From Hydractinia symbiolongicarpus (lineage: Eukaryota; Cnidaria; Hydrozoa; Anthoathecata; Hydractiniidae): a DNA stretch of 64,000 bases. The notes beneath the pieces are model-generated. The model saw only the letters and a list, made by a program, of their open reading frames with translations, had not been told where the DNA came from and did not search any database. Positions 23,409 to 37,662 of this stretch are shown in pieces (position 1 is the first letter of the stretch; each line of letters begins with the position of its first letter). The stretch spans positions 18,292,001 through 18,356,000 of the forward strand of contig NC_079884.1 of NCBI RefSeq assembly GCF_029227915.1. Reading direction: 5' to 3'. The translations under genes were made by a program, and so were the position numbers.

Positions 23409-26400
23409 GTCTATTTCCATTTGCTGCATGACGTTATAACACCGTCAACTACATGTACATGCCTCTAAAGGCTGTTATATGACCTTTTGCCGCCTAACAA
23501 TGGCCTTACACGTAAATCACGTGGTTCCACGTGTCTGTTCAGGTTGCCATTGGTCTAGTCCTACCACTACGAATGTACTACGACGTCCCAAATTGTTTTA
23601 CATTGCGGAATAGCCTTATAACACCGTCAACTACATGAATAGGCCTCTAAAGACTGTTATATCACCTTTTGCCGCCTAATAATGGCCTTATACATAAATC
23701 ACGTCGTTCCACATGTCTGGGCAAGTTGCCATTGGTCTAGTCCTTTCACTATCAATGCACTACGACGTTCCAAGTTGTTTTCCATGGTGCCATGACATTA
23801 TAACACCGTCAACTACGTGTACAGGCCTCTAAAGGCTGTTCTATGACCTTTTACCGCCTATTAATGGCCCTATGCATAAATCACGTCGTTCCACATGTCT
23901 GGGCAAGTTGCCATTGGTCTAGTCCTTTCACTATGAATGCACTACGACGTCCCAAGTTCTTTTCTATTGCGCAATAGCCTTATAACACCGTCAACTACGT
24001 GAACAGGCCTCTAAAGGCTGTTATATGACCTTTTGCCGCCTAATAACCGCCTTACACGTAAATCACGTGGTTCCACGTGTCTTTTCAGGTTGCCATTGCT
24101 CTAGTCCTACCACTACGAATGTACTACGACGTCCCAAATTGTTTTACATTGCGAAATAGCCTTATAACACCGTCAACTACATGAACAGGCCTCTAAAGAC
24201 TGTTATATGACCTTTTGCCGCCTAATAATGGCCTTATACATAAATCACGTCGTTTCACATGTCTGGGCAAGTTGCCATTGGTCTAGTCCTTTCACTATCA
24301 ATGCACTACGACGTCCCAAGTTGTTTTCCATGGTGCCATGACATTATAACAGCGTCAACTACGTGTACAGGCCTCTAAAGTCTGTTATATGACCTTTTAC
24401 CGCCTAATAATGGCCTTACACATCAATCACGTCGTTCCACATGTCTGGGCAAGTTGCCATTGGTCTGGCCTGTCACTATTAATGCACTACGACCTCCCAA
24501 GTTCTTTTCCACTGCGCAATAGCCTTATAACACCGTCAACTACGCGCACAGTCCTCTAAAGTCTGTTATATCACCTTATGGCGCCTAATAATGACGTTAC
24601 ACATAAATCACGTGGTTCCGCCAGTCTACACTGGTTACCATTGGTTTATTCCCTCGACACTCAATGGACTACATTGTCCTAAGTCTATTTACATTGCTGC
24701 ATGACGTTATAATACCGTTAACTACATGTGCGGGCCTCTAAGGGCTGTTATTTGAACTTTTGCCGCGTAATAATGGCCTTATCCATAAATCACGTGGTTC
24801 GACACGTCTGGGCAAGTTGCCATTGGTCTAGTCCTTTCACTATGAATACACTACGACGTCCCAAGTTGTTTTCCATTGCGCAATAGCCTTATAACACCGT
24901 CAACTACGTGAACAGGCCTCTAAAGGCTGTTATATGACCTTTTGCCGCCTAATAATGGCCTTACACATCACTCACGTCGTTTCACATGTCTGGGCAAGTT
25001 GCCATTGGTCTAGTCCTTTCACTATGAATACACTACGACCTCCCAAGTTCTTTTCTATCGCGAAATAGCCTTATAACACCGTCAACTACGCAAGTTGCCA
25101 TTGGTCTAGTCCTTTCACTATGAACAGACTACGACGTCCCAAGTTGTTTTCCATTGTGCCATGGCCCTGTAACACCGTCAACTCAGCGTACAATCCTCTC
25201 AATGCTGTAATATGGCATTCTGCTGTCTAATAAAGACCTCATGCGTAAATCAGGTGGTTCCGAGTGTCTGCACTGGTTACCATTGGGATACTCCTTCCAC
25301 TCTCAATGGACTATAAAGTCCCAAATCGTTTTCCATTGCGCCATGGCCATATAACACCGCCAACTACGCGTACAGTCCTCTAAAGTCTGTTATATGACCT
25401 TTTGCCGCCCAATAATGGCCTTACACATCAATCACGTCGTTCCACATGTCTACACTGGTTACCATTGGTTTATTCCCTCGACACTCAATGGACTACAACG
25501 TCCTAAGTCTATTTACATTGCTGCATGACGTTATAACACCGTTAACTACATGTGCATGCCTCTAAGGGCTGCTATATGACCTTTTGCCGCGTAATAATGG
25601 CCTTATCCATAAATCACGTCGTTCGACACGTCTGCGCAAGTTGCCATTGGTCTAGTCCTTTCACTATGAATACACTACGACGTCCCAAGTTGTTTTCCAT
25701 TGCGCAATAGCCTTATAACACCGTCAACTACGTGAACAGGCCTCTAAAGGCTGTTATATGACCTTTTGCCGCCTAATAATGGCCTTACACATCACTCACG
25801 TCGTTTCACATGTCTGGGCAAGTTGCCATTGGTCTAGTCCTTTCACTATGAATACACTACGACCTCCCAAGTTTTTTTCCATTGTGCAATAGCCTTATAA
25901 CACCGTCAACTACGCGTACAGTCCTCTAAAGGCTGTTATACGACCTTTTGGCGCCTAATAATGACCTTACACATAAATTACGTGGTTCCACATGTCTGGG
26001 CAAGTTGCCATTGGTCTAGTCCTTTCACTATCAATGCACTACGGCGTCCCAAGTCCCTTTCCATTACGCCATGGCCTTATAACACCGTCAACTACGTGAA
26101 CAGGCCTCTGAAAGTTGTTATATAACCTTTTGCCGCCTAAAACGGCCTTACCCGTAAATCACGTGGTTCCACGTGTCTGTTCAGGTTGCCATTGCTCTAG
26201 TCCTACCACTACGAATGTACTACGACGTCCCAAATTGTTTTACATTGCGAAATAGCCTTACAACACCGTCAACTACATGAACAGGCCTCTAAAGACTTTT
26301 ATATGGCCTTTTGCCGCCTAATAATGGCCTTATAAATAAATCACGTCGTTTCACATGTCTGGGCAAGTTGCCATTGGTCTAGTCCTTTCACTATCAATGC

Positions 26401-26849
26401 ACTACGACGTCCCAAGTTGTTTTCCATGGTGCCATGACATTATAACAGCGTCAACTACGTGTACAGGCCTCTAAAGGCTGTTATATGACCTTTTACCGCC
26501 TAATAATGGCCTTACACATCAATCACGTCGTTCCACATGTCTGGGCAAGTTGCCATTGTTCTGGTCCTTTCACTATCAATGCACTACGACCTCCCAAGTT
26601 CTTTTCCACTGCGCAATAGCCTTATAACACCGTCAACTACGCGCACAGTCCTCTAAAGTCTGTTATATCACCTTATGGCGCCTAATAATGACGTTACACA
26701 TAAATCACGTGGTTCCGCGTGTCTACACTGGTTACCATTGGTTTATTCCCTCGACACTCAATGGACTACATTGTCCTAAGTCTATTTACATTGCTGCATT
26801 ACGTTATAACACCGTTAACTACATGTGCGGGCCTCTAACGGCTGTTATA
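23409..26849 (+). repeat. Mosaic stretch with long-range block copies
   Basis: About 19 monomers of classes A-D, no gene. A truncated monomer lies at about 25090, where 'gtcaactacg' is joined to 'caagttgcc'. Monomers at 24752-25060 resemble those at 25577-25900. From about 25740 onward the sequence matches 30497-31810 at an offset of 4758 bp. Confidence 0.78.
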
Positions 26850-27060
26850 TGAACTTTTGCCGCCTAATAACGTCCTTACACGTAAATCACGTGGTTCCAC
26901 GTGTCTGTTCAGGTTGCCATTGGTCTAGCCCTACCACTACGAATGTACTAGGACGTCCCAAATCGTTTTACATTGCTGAATAGCCTTATAACACAGTCAA
27001 CTACGTGAGCAGCCCTCTAAATGTTTTATATGGCCTTTTGCCGCGTAATAATGGCCTTAT
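25740..27060 (+). repeat. Block matched at 30497-31810 (offset 4758)
   Basis: Landmarks 25924, 26287, 26651, 26833 and 27015 pair with 30682, 31045, 31409, 31591 and 31773, all 4758 bp apart. Shared rare variants include 'gctgttatacgacc' and 'ctctgaaagttg'. One extra t in 'taataattggcc' near 30536 changes the offset by one to its left. Confidence 0.85.
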
Positions 27061-28175
27061 CCATAAATCACGTCGTTCGACACGTCTGTGCAAGTTTCCA
27101 TTAGTCTAGTCCTTTCACTATGAATATACTACGACGTTCCAAGTTCTTTTCCATTCCACAATAGCCTTATAACACCGTCAACTACATGAACAGGCCTCTA
27201 AAGACTAGTATATGACATTTTGCCGCCTAATGATGACCTTACACATCAATCACGTCGTTCCACATGTCTGGGCAAGTAGCCATTGGTCTAGTATTTTCAC
27301 TCTCAATGAAATACGACGTCCCAAGTTGTTTTCCATTGTGCCATGGCCTTATAACACCGTCAACTACGTGTACAGGCCTCTAAAAGATGTTATATGACCT
27401 TTTGCCTCCTATTATCGTCCTTGCACGTATATCACGTCGTTCCACGTGTCCGTGCAGGTTGGCATTGGTCTAATCCTTCCACTATCAATGTACTACGACG
27501 TCCCAAATCATTTACATTGCGCAATACCCTTATAACACCGTCAACTACGTGTACAGGCCTCTAAAGGCTGTTGTATGAACTTTTGCCGCCTTATAATGGC
27601 CTAACAAATAAATCACGTGCGCAATAGCCTTATAACACCGTCAACTACGCGCACAGTCCTCTAAAGTCTGTTATATCACCTTATGGCGCCTAATAATGAC
27701 GTTACACATAAATCACGTGGTTCCGCGTGTCTACACTGGTTACCATTGGTTTATTCCCTCGACACTCAAAGGACTACATTGTCTTAAGTCTATCTACATT
27801 GCTGCATGACGTTATAACACCGTTAACTACATGTGCGTGCCTCTAAGGGCTGTTATATGACCTTTTGCCGCCTAATAACGGCCTTACACGTAAATCACGT
27901 GGTTCCACGTGTCTGTTCAGGTTGCCATTGGTCTAGCCCTACCACTACGAATGTACTAGGACGTCCCAAATCGTTTTACATTGCTGAATAGCCTTATAAC
28001 ACCGTCAACTACGTGAGCAGCCCTCTAAATGTTTTATATGGCCTTTTGCCGCGTAATAATGGCCTTATCCATAAATCACGTCGTTCGACACGTCTGTGCA
28101 AGTTTCCATTAGTCTAGTCCTTTCACTATGAATATACTACGACGTCCCAAGTTGTTTTCCATTGTGCCATGGCCT
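26880..28175 (+). repeat. Block matched at 32183-33478 (offset 5303)
   Basis: Both copies include the variants 'ctctaaatgttttatatgg', 'gtgcaagtttccattagtc', 'ccacaatagcc', 'ctctaaaagatg' and a 100-bp truncated monomer. They diverge at 'catggccttataa', where the second copy has a 5-bp 'tataa' duplication. Confidence 0.85.
27559..27658 (+). repeat. 100-bp truncated monomer
   Basis: 'aaataaatcacgt' is joined directly to 'gcgcaatagcc' near 27620, removing about 82 bp of the core (the E-box right arm to the tail). The same joint recurs at 32862-32961 and 37880-37979. Confidence 0.92.
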
Positions 28176-28905
28176 TATAACACCGTCAACTACGTGTACA
28201 GGCCTCTAAAGTCTGTTATATCACCTTATGGCGCCTAATAATGACGTTACACATAAATCACGTGGTTTCGCGTGTCTACACTGGTTACCATTGGTTTATT
28301 CCCTCGACACTCAATGGACTACATTGTCTTAAGTCTATTTACATTGCTGCATGACGTTATAACACCGTTAACTACATGTGCGTGCCTCTAAGGGCTGTTA
28401 TATGACCTTTTGCCGCCTAATAACGGCCTTACACGTAAATCACGTGGTTCCACGTGTCTGTTCAGGTTGCCATTGGTCTAGCCCTACCACTACGAATGTA
28501 CTAGGACGTCCCAAATCGTTTTACATTGCTGAATAGCCTTATAACACCGTCAACTACGTGAGCAGCCCTCTAAATGTTTTATATGGCCTTTTGCCGCGTA
28601 ATAATGGCCTTATCCATAAATCACGTCGTTCGACACGTCTGTGCAAGTTTCCATTAGTCTAGTCCTTTCACTATGAATATACTACGACGTCCCAAGTTGT
28701 TTTCCATTGTGCCATGGCCTTATAACACCGTCAACTACGTGTACAGGCCTCTAAAGTCTGTTATATCACCTTATGGCGCCTAATAATGACGTTACACATA
28801 AATCACGTGGTTTCGCGTGTCTACACTGGTTACCATTGGTTTATTCCCTCGACACTCAATGGACTACATTGTCTTAAGTCTATTTACATTGCTGCATGAC
28901 GTTAT
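27659..28905 (+). repeat. 545-bp trimer tandem (two copies plus part of a third)
   Basis: The landmark 'ctctaaagtctgttatatcacc' type recurs at 27659, 28204 and 28749, 545 bp apart. Each unit has a class C monomer, a class B monomer beginning 'ctctaaggg', and a hybrid beginning 'ctctaaatgttttatatgg'. The third copy runs only to about 28905, where the sequence switches to 'gtcaactacctgtacagg'. Single units of the same trimer occur near 31954, 32962 and 37980. Confidence 0.85.
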
Positions 28906-28914
28906 AACACCGTC

Positions 28915-29780
28915 AACTACCTGTACAGGCCTCTAAAGGCTGTTATATGAACTTTTGCCCCCTTATAATAGCCTAACAAATAAATCACGTCGTTCCGCAT
29001 GTCTGGGCAAATTGCCATTGGTCTAGTTGTTTCACTATCATTGTACTACGACGTCCCAAGTTCTTTTCCATTGCGCCATGGCCCTGTAACACCGTCAACT
29101 AAGCGTACAAATCCTCTAAATGCTGTAATATGGCATTTTGCTGTCTAATAAAGACCTCATGCGTAAATCAGGTGATTTCGAGTGTCTGCACTGGTTACCA
29201 TTGGGATATTCCTTCCACTCTCAATGGACTATAAAGTCCCAAATCGTTTTCCATTGCTGCATGACGTTATAACACCGCCAACTACATGTACATGCCTCTA
29301 AAGGCTGTAATATGACCTTTTGCCGCATAATAACCGCCTTACACGTAAATCACATGGTTCCACGTGTCTGTTCAGGTTGCCATTGGTCTAGTCCTACCAC
29401 TATGAATGTACTACGACGTCCCAAATCGTTTTACATTGCGCAATAGCCTTATAACACCGTCAACTACGTGAACAGGTTTCCAAAGGTTGTTATATAAGCT
29501 TTTGCCGCCTAATAACGGCCTTACATGTAAATCACGTGGTTCTACGTGTCTGTTCAGGTTGCCATTGGCCTAGTCCTACCACTACGAATGTACTACGACG
29601 TCCCAAATTGTTTTACATTGCGGAATAGCCTTATAACACCGTCAACTACATGAACAGGTCTCTAAAGACTGTTATATGACCTTTTGCCGCCTAATAATGG
29701 CCTTACACATCAATCACGTCGTTCCACATGTCTACACTGGCTACCATTGGTTTATTCTCTCGACACTCAATGCACTACAA
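28915..29780 (+). repeat. Dispersed copy of a segment of the 17-mer/15-mer units
   Basis: It matches 15076-15940, 18169-19033 and 20898-21762 (offset about 13,840 from the first). Landmarks 28931 and 29660 pair with 15092 and 15820. It shares 'cttataatagcc', 'aaatcaggtgatttcg' and 'ggtttccaaagg'. It ends at about 29792, where 'ctacaacgt' is joined to 'aatatggcattctgc', skipping the rest of one monomer and the start of the next. Confidence 0.85.
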
Positions 29781-32644
29781 CGTAATATGGCATTCTGCTG
29801 TCTAATAAAGACCTCATGCGTAAATCAGGTGGTTCCGAGTGTCTGCACTGGTTACCATTGGGATACTCCTTCCACTCTCAATGGACTATAAAGTCCCAAA
29901 TCGTTTTCGATTGCGCCATGGCCATATAACACCGCCAACTACGCGAACAGTCCTCTAAAGTCTGTCATATGACAGTTTGCCGCCTAATAATGGCCTTACA
30001 CATAAATCACATCGTTCCACGTGTCTGTGCAGGTTGGCATTGGTCTAGTCCTTCCACTCTCAATGCACTACGACCTCCCAAGTCCTTTTCCACTGCGCAA
30101 TAGCCTTATAACACCGTCAACTACGCGTACAGTCTTCTAAAGTCTGTTATATGACCTTTTGCCGCCTAATAATGGCCTTACACATCAATCACGTCGTTCC
30201 ACATGTCTACACTGGTTACCATTGGTTTATTCCCTCGACACTCAATGGACTACAACGTCCTAAGTCTATTTACATTGCTGCATGACGTTATAACACCGTT
30301 AACTACATGTGCATGCCTCTAAGGGCTGCTATATGACCTTTTGCCGCCTAATAATGGCCTTACACATCACTCACGTCGTTTCACATGTCTGGGCAAGTTG
30401 CCATTGGTCTAGTCCTTTCACTATGAATACACTACGACCTCCCAAGTTTTTTTCCATTGTGCAATAGCCTTATAACACCGTCAACTACGTGAACAGGCCT
30501 CTAAAGGCTGTTATATGACCTTTTGCCGCCTAATAATTGGCCTTACACATCACTCACGTCGTTTCACATGTCTGGGCAAGTTGCCATTGGTCTAGTCCTT
30601 TCACTATGAATACACTACGACCTCCCAAGTTTTTTTCCATTGTGCAATAGCCTTATAACACCGTCAACTACGCGTACAGTCCTCTAAAGGCTGTTATACG
30701 ACCTTTTGGCGCCTAATAATGACCTTACACATAAATTACGTGGTTACACATGTCTGGGCAAGTTGCCATTGGTCTAGTCCTTTCACTATCAATGCACTAC
30801 GACGTCCCAAGTCCTTTTCCATTACGCCATGGCCTTATAACACCGTCAACTACGTGAACAGGCCTCTGAAAGTTGTTATATAACCTTTTGCCGCCTAAAA
30901 CGGCCTTACACGTAAATCACGTGGTTCCACGTGTCTGTTCAGGTTGCCATTGCTCTAGTCCTACCACTACGAATGTACTACGACGTCCCAAATTGTTTTA
31001 CATTGCGAAATAGCCTTATAACACCGTCAACTACATGAACAGGCCTCTAAAGACTTTTATATGGCCTTTTGCCGCCTAATAATGGCCTTATAAATAAATC
31101 ACGTCGTTTCACATGTCTGGGCAAGTTGCCATTGGTCTAGTCCTTTCACTATCAATGCACTACGACGTCCCAAGTTGTTTTCCATGGTGCCATGACATTA
31201 TAACAGCGTCAACTACGTGTACAGGCCTCTAAAGGCTGTTATATGACCTTTTACCGCCTAATAATGGCCTTACACATCAATCACGTCGTTCCACATGTCT
31301 GGGCAAGTTGCCATTGGTCTGGTCCTTTCACTATCAATGCACTACGACCTCCCAAGTTCTTTTCCACTGCGCAATAGCCTTATAACACCGTCAACTACGC
31401 GCACAGTCCTCTAAAGTCTGTTATATCACCTTAAGGCGCCTAATAATGACGTTACACATAAATCACGTGGTTCCGCGTGTCTACACTGGTTACCATTGGT
31501 TTATTCCCTCGACACTCAATGGACTACATTGTCCTAAGTCTATTTACATTGCTGCATGACGTTATAACACCGTTAACTACATGTGCGTGCCTCTAACGGC
31601 TGTTATATGAACTTTTGCCGCCTAATAACGTCCTTACACGTAAATCACGTGGTTCCACGTGTCTGTTCAGGTTGCCATTGGTCTAGCCCTACCACTACGA
31701 ATGTACTAGGACGTCCCAAATCGTTTTACATTGCTGAATAGCCTTATAACACCGTCAACTACGTGAGCAGCCCTCTAAAGGTTTTATATGGCCTTTTGCC
31801 GCGTAATAATGGCCTTATCCATAAATCACGTCGTTCCACATGTCTGGGCAAGTTGCCATTGGTCTAGTATTTTCACTTTCAATGCACTACGACGTCCCAA
31901 GTTGTTTTCCATTGTGCCATGGCCTTATAACACCGTGAACTACGTGTACAGGCCTCTAAAGTCTGTTATATCACCTTATGGCGCCTAATAATGACGTTAC
32001 ACATCAATCACGTGGTTCCGCGTGTCTACACTGGTTACCATTAGTTTATTCCCTCGACACTCAATGGACTACATTGTCTTAAGTCTATTTACATTGCTGC
32101 ATGACGTTATAACACCGTTAACTACATGTGCGTGCCTCTAAGGCCTGTTATATGACCTTTTGCCGCCTAATAACGGCCTTACACGTAAATCACGTGGTTC
32201 CACGTGTCTGTTCTGGTTGCCATTGGTCTAGCCCTACCACTACGAATGTACTAGGACGTCCCAAATCGTTTTACATTGCTGAATAGCCTTATAACACCGT
32301 CAACTACGTGAGCAGCCCTCTAAATGTTTTATATGGCCTTTTGCCGCGTAATAATGGCCTTATCCATAAATCACGTCGTTCGACACGTCTGTGCAAGTTT
32401 CCATTAGTCTAGTCCTTTCAATATGAATATACTACGACGTCCCAAGTTCTTTTCCATTCCACAATAGCCTTATAACACCGTCAACTACATGAACAGGCCT
32501 CTAAAGACTATTATATGACCTTTTGCCGCCTAATGATGACCTTACACATCAATCACGTCGTTCCACATGTCTGGGCAAGTAGCCATTGGTCTAGTATTTT
32601 CACTCTCAATGAAATACGACGTCCCAAGTTGTTTTCCATTGTGC
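29781..32644 (+). repeat. Mosaic stretch
   Basis: About 16 monomers, no gene. Its first part (29940-30300) reappears near 59447-59800. 30497-31810 is the partner of 25740-27060, 31591-32152 is the partner of 12364-12925, and 32183 onward is the partner of 26880-28175. Most of it is therefore assembled from blocks known elsewhere in the window. Confidence 0.8.
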
Positions 32645-35600
32645 CATGGCCTTATAACACCGTCAACTACGTGTACAGGCCTCTAAAAGATGTTATATGA
32701 CCTTTTGCCTCCTATTATGGTCCTTGCACGTATATCACGTCGTTCCACGTGTCCGTGCAGGTTGGCATTGGTCTAATCCTTCCATTATCAATGTACTACG
32801 ACGTCCCAAATCATTTACATTGCGCAATACCCTTATAACACCGTCAACTACGTGTACAGGCCTCTAAAGGCTGTTATATGAACTTTTGCCGCCTTATAAT
32901 GGCCTAACAAATAAATCACGTGCGCAATAGCCTTATAACACCGTCAACTACGCGCACAGTCCTCTAAAGTCTGTTATATTACCTTATGGCGCCTAATAAT
33001 GACGTTACACATAAATCACGTGGTTCCGCGTGTCTACACTGGTTACCATTGGTTTATTCCCTCGACACTCAATGGACTACATTGTCTTAAGTCTATCTAC
33101 ATTGCTGCATGACGTTATAACACCGTTAACTACATGTGCGTGCCTCTAAGGGCTGTTATATGACCTTTTGCCGCCTAATAACGGCCTTACACGTAAATCA
33201 CGTGGTTCCACGTGTCTGTTCAGGTTGCCATTGGTCTAGCCCTACCACTACGAATGTACTAGGACGTCCCAAATCGTTTTACATTGCTGAATAGCCTTAT
33301 AACACCGTCAACTACGTGAGCAGCCCTCTAAATGTTTTATATGGCCTTTTGCCGCGTAATAATGGCCTTATCCATAAATCACGTCGTTCGACACGTCTGT
33401 GCAAGTTTCCATTAGTCTAGTCCTTTCACTATGAATATACTACGACGTCCCAAGTTGTTTTCCATTGTGCCATGGCCTTATAATATAACACCGTCAACTA
33501 CGCGTACAGTCCTCTAAAGTCTGTTATATGACCTTTTGCCGCCTAATAATGGCCTTACACATCAATTACGTCGTTCCCCATGTCTACACTGGTTACCATT
33601 GGTTTATTCCTCGACACTCAATGGACTACAACGTCCTATGTCTATATACATGGCTTTATGACGTTATAACACCGTCAACTACGTGTACAGATCTCTAAAG
33701 CTTGTTTTATGACGTTTTGCCGCCTAATAATGGCGTTACACGTAAATCACGTGGTTCCGCGTGTCTGCACTGGTTCCAATTGGTCTAGTCGTTTCACTAT
33801 CAATGTACTACGACGTCCCAAGTTCTTTTCCATTGCGACATGGCCATGTAACATCGTCAACTAAGCGTACATATCCTCTAAAGTCTGTTAAATGACATTT
33901 TGCCCCCTAACAATGGCCTTACACGTAAATCACGTGGTTCCACGTGTCTGCACTGCTTACCATTTGTTTATTCCCTCGACACTCAATGAACTACAACGTC
34001 CGAAGTCTATTTCCATTTGCTGCATGACGTTATAGCACCGTCAACTACATGTACATGCCTCTAAAGGCTGTTATATCACCTTTTGCCGCCTAACAATGGC
34101 CTTACACGTAATTCACGTGGTTCCACGTGTCTGTTCAGGTTGCCATTGGTCTAGTCCTACCACTACGAATGTACTACGACGTCCCAAATTGTTTTACATT
34201 GCGGAATAGCCTTATAACACCGTCAACTACATGAACAGGCCTCTAAAGACTGTTATATCACCTTTTGCCGCCTAATAATGGCCTTATACATAAATCACGT
34301 CGTTCCACATGTCTGGGCAAGTTGCCATTGGTCTAGTCCTTTCACTATCAATGCACTACGACGTTCAAAGTTGTTTTCCATGGTGCCATGACATTATAAC
34401 ACCGTCAACTACGTGTACAGGCCTCTAAAGGCTGTTATATGACCTTTTACCGCCTATTAATGGCCCTATGCATAAATCACGTCGTTCCACATGTCTGGGC
34501 AAGTTGCCATTGGTCTAGTCCTTTCACTATGAATACACTACGACGTCCCAAGTTCTTTTCTATTGCGCAATAGCCTTATAACACCGTCAACTACGTAAAC
34601 AGGCCTCTAAAGGCTGTTATATGACCTTTTGCCGCCTAATAATGGCCTAACACATCAATCACGTCGTTCCACATGTCTGGGCAAGTTGCCATTGGTCTGG
34701 TCCTTTCACTATCAATGCACTACGAGCTCCCAAATTCTTTTCCACTGCGCAATAGCCTTATAACACCGTCAACTACGCGCACAGTCCTCTAAAGTCTGTT
34801 ATATCACCTTATGGCGCCTAATAATGACGTTACACATAAATCACGTGGTTCCGCGTGTCTACACTGGTTACCACTGGCTTATTCCCTCGACACTCAATGG
34901 ACTACATTGTCCTAAGTCTATTTACATTGCTGCATGACGTTATAACACCGTTAACTACATGTGCATGCCTCTAAGGGCTGTTATATGACCTTTTGCCGCC
35001 TAATAACGGCCTTACACATCAATCACGTCGTTCCACATGTCTGGGCAAGTTGCCATTGGTCCTGTCCTTTCACTCTCAATGCACTACGTCGTCCCAAGTT
35101 GTTTTCCATTGTGCCATGGCCTTATAACACCGTCAACTACGTTTACAGGCCTCTAAAAGATGTTATATGACCTTTTGCCTCCTATTATCGTCCTTGCACG
35201 CATATCACGTCGTTCCACGTGTCCGTGGAGGTTGACATTGGTCTAGTCCTTCCACTATCAATGTACTACGACGTCCCAAATCATTTACATTGCGCAATAC
35301 CCTTATAACACCGTCAACTACGCTAACAGGCCTCTAAAGGCTGTTATATGAACTTTTGCCGCCTTATAATGGCCTAACAAATAAATCACATCGTTCCACA
35401 TGTCTGGGCAAGTTGCCATTGGTCTAGTCCTTTCACTATCAACAGACTACGACGTCCCAAGTTGTTTTCCATTGCGCCATGGCCCTGTAACACCGTCAAC
35501 TCAGTGTACAATCCTCTCAATGCTGTAATATGGCATTCTGCTGTCTAATAAAGATCTCATGCGTAAATCAGGTGGTTCCGAGTGTCTGTTCAGGTTGCCA

Positions 35601-37662
35601 TTGGTCTAGTCCTACCACTACGAATACACTACGACGTCCCAACTCGTTTTACATTGCGGAATAGCCTTATAACGCCGTCAACTACGTGAGCAGCCCTCTA
35701 AAGGTTTTTATATGGCCTTTTGCCGCGTAATAATGGCCTTATCCATAAATCACGCTGTTCGACACGTCTGCGCAAGTTACCATTGGGATACTCCTTCCAC
35801 TCTCAATGGACTAAGAAGTCACAAGTCGTTTTCCATTGCGCAATGACGTTATAACACCGTCAAATACATGTACAGGTCTCTAAAGGTTGTTATATGACCG
35901 TTTGCCACCTAATAATGGCCTTACACATAAATCACGTCGCTCCACATGTCTGTTCAGGTTGCCATTGGTCTAGTCCTACCACTACGAATATACTACGACG
36001 TCCCAAATCGTTTTACATAACGGAATAGCCTTATAACGCCGTCAACTACGTGAGGAGCCCTCTACAGGTTTTTAGATGGCCTTTTGCCGCCTAATAATGG
36101 CCTTACACATAAATCACGTCGCTCCACATGTCTGGGCAAGTTGCCATTGGTCTGCTCCTTTAACTCTCAATGCACTACGACGTCCCAAGTTGTTTTCCAT
36201 TGTGCCATGACATTATAACACCGCCAACTACGTGTACAGGCCTCTAAAGCCTAATATATGACCTTTTGCCGCCTAATTATGGCCTTACACATAAATCACG
36301 TGGTTCCACATGTCTGGGCAAGTTGCCATTGGTCTAGTCCTTCCACTGTTAATGTACTACGACGTCCTAAGTCGTTTTCGAATGCGCAATGACGTTATAA
36401 CACCGTCAAATACATGTACAGGTCTCTAAAGGTTGTTATATGACCGTTTGCCACCTAATAATGGCCTTACACATAAATCACGTCGCTCCACGTGTCTGTT
36501 CAGGTTGCCATTGCTCTAGTCCTACCACTACAAATGTACTACGACGTCCCAAATCGTTTTACATTGCTGAATAGCCTTATAACACCGCCAACTACGTGAG
36601 CAGCCCTCTAAAGGTTTTTATATGGCCTTTTGCCGCGTAATAATGGCCTTATCCATAAATCACGTCGCTCCACATGTCTGTGCAGGTTGCCATTGGTCCA
36701 GTCCTTCCACTGTTAATGTACTACGACGTCCTAAGTCGTTTTCGATTGCGTCATGACGCTATAACACCGTCAACTACGCGTACAGTCCTCTAAAGTCTGT
36801 TATATCACCTTTTGGCGCCTAATAATGACCTTACACATAAATCACGTGGTTCCGCGCGTCTCCACTGGTTACCATTGGTTTATTCCCTCAACACTCAATG
36901 TACTACAACGTCCCAAGTCTACTTCCATTGCTGCATGACGTTATAACACCGCCAACTACATGTGCATGCCTCTAAGGGTTGTTATATAACCTTTTGCCGC
37001 CTAATAACGGCCTTACACGTAAATCACGTAGTTCCACGTGTCTGTTCAGGTTGCCATTGGTCTAGTCCTACCTCTATGAATGTAGTACGACGTCCCAAAT
37101 CGTTTTACATTGCGCAATAGCCTTATAACACAGTCAACTACGTGAACAGGTCTCTAAAGGTTGTTATATAACCTTTTGACGCCTAATAATGGCCTTATAC
37201 ATCAATCACGTCGTTCCCCACGTCTACACTGGTTACCATTGGTTTATTCCTCGACACTCAATGGACTACAACGTCCTAAGTCTATATACATGGCTTTATG
37301 ACGTTATAACACCGTCAACTACGTGTACAGATCTCTAAAGCTTGTTTTATGACGTTTTGCCGCCTAATAATGGCGTTACACGTAAATCACGTGGTTCCGC
37401 GTGTCTGCACTGGTTCCAATTGGTCTAGTCGTTTCACTATCAATGTACTACGACGTCCCAAGTTCTTTTCCATTGCGACATGGCCATGTAACATCGTCAA
37501 CTAAGCGTACATATCCTCTAAAGTCTGTTAAATGACATTTTGCCCCCTAACAATGGCCTTACACGTAAATCACGTGGTTCCACGTGTCTGCACTGCTTAC
37601 CATTTGTTTATTCCCTCGACACTCAATGAACTACAACGTCCGAAGTCTATTTCCATTTGCTG
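32645..37662 (+). repeat. 5018-bp duplicated segment, copy 1
   Basis: Direct tandem partner of 37663-42680. Matching features at exactly 5018 bp include the 100-bp truncated monomer (32862 and 37880), the 'ttataatataacacc' 5-bp duplication (33478 and 38496) and the run starting at 34961 and 39979. The joint is at 'catg' (37663), where 'catttgctg' passes to 'catggccttat' instead of 'catgacgttat'. Confidence 0.93.
34023..37662 (+). repeat. 3640-bp 20-mer, copy a
   Basis: Exactly 20 x 182 bp. It is the right-hand part of the first 5018-bp segment, starts at 'catgacgttatagc' and ends at 'ccatttgctg'. It contains, in order, class A/B/C monomers, an 'aaaagatg' monomer, a D-like one ('caatgctgtaatatgg'), several 'ctacagg' or 'gtcgctcc' hybrids, and ends with the 'cttgttttatgacg' and 'ccccctaacaatgg' monomers. 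Confidence 0.9.
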
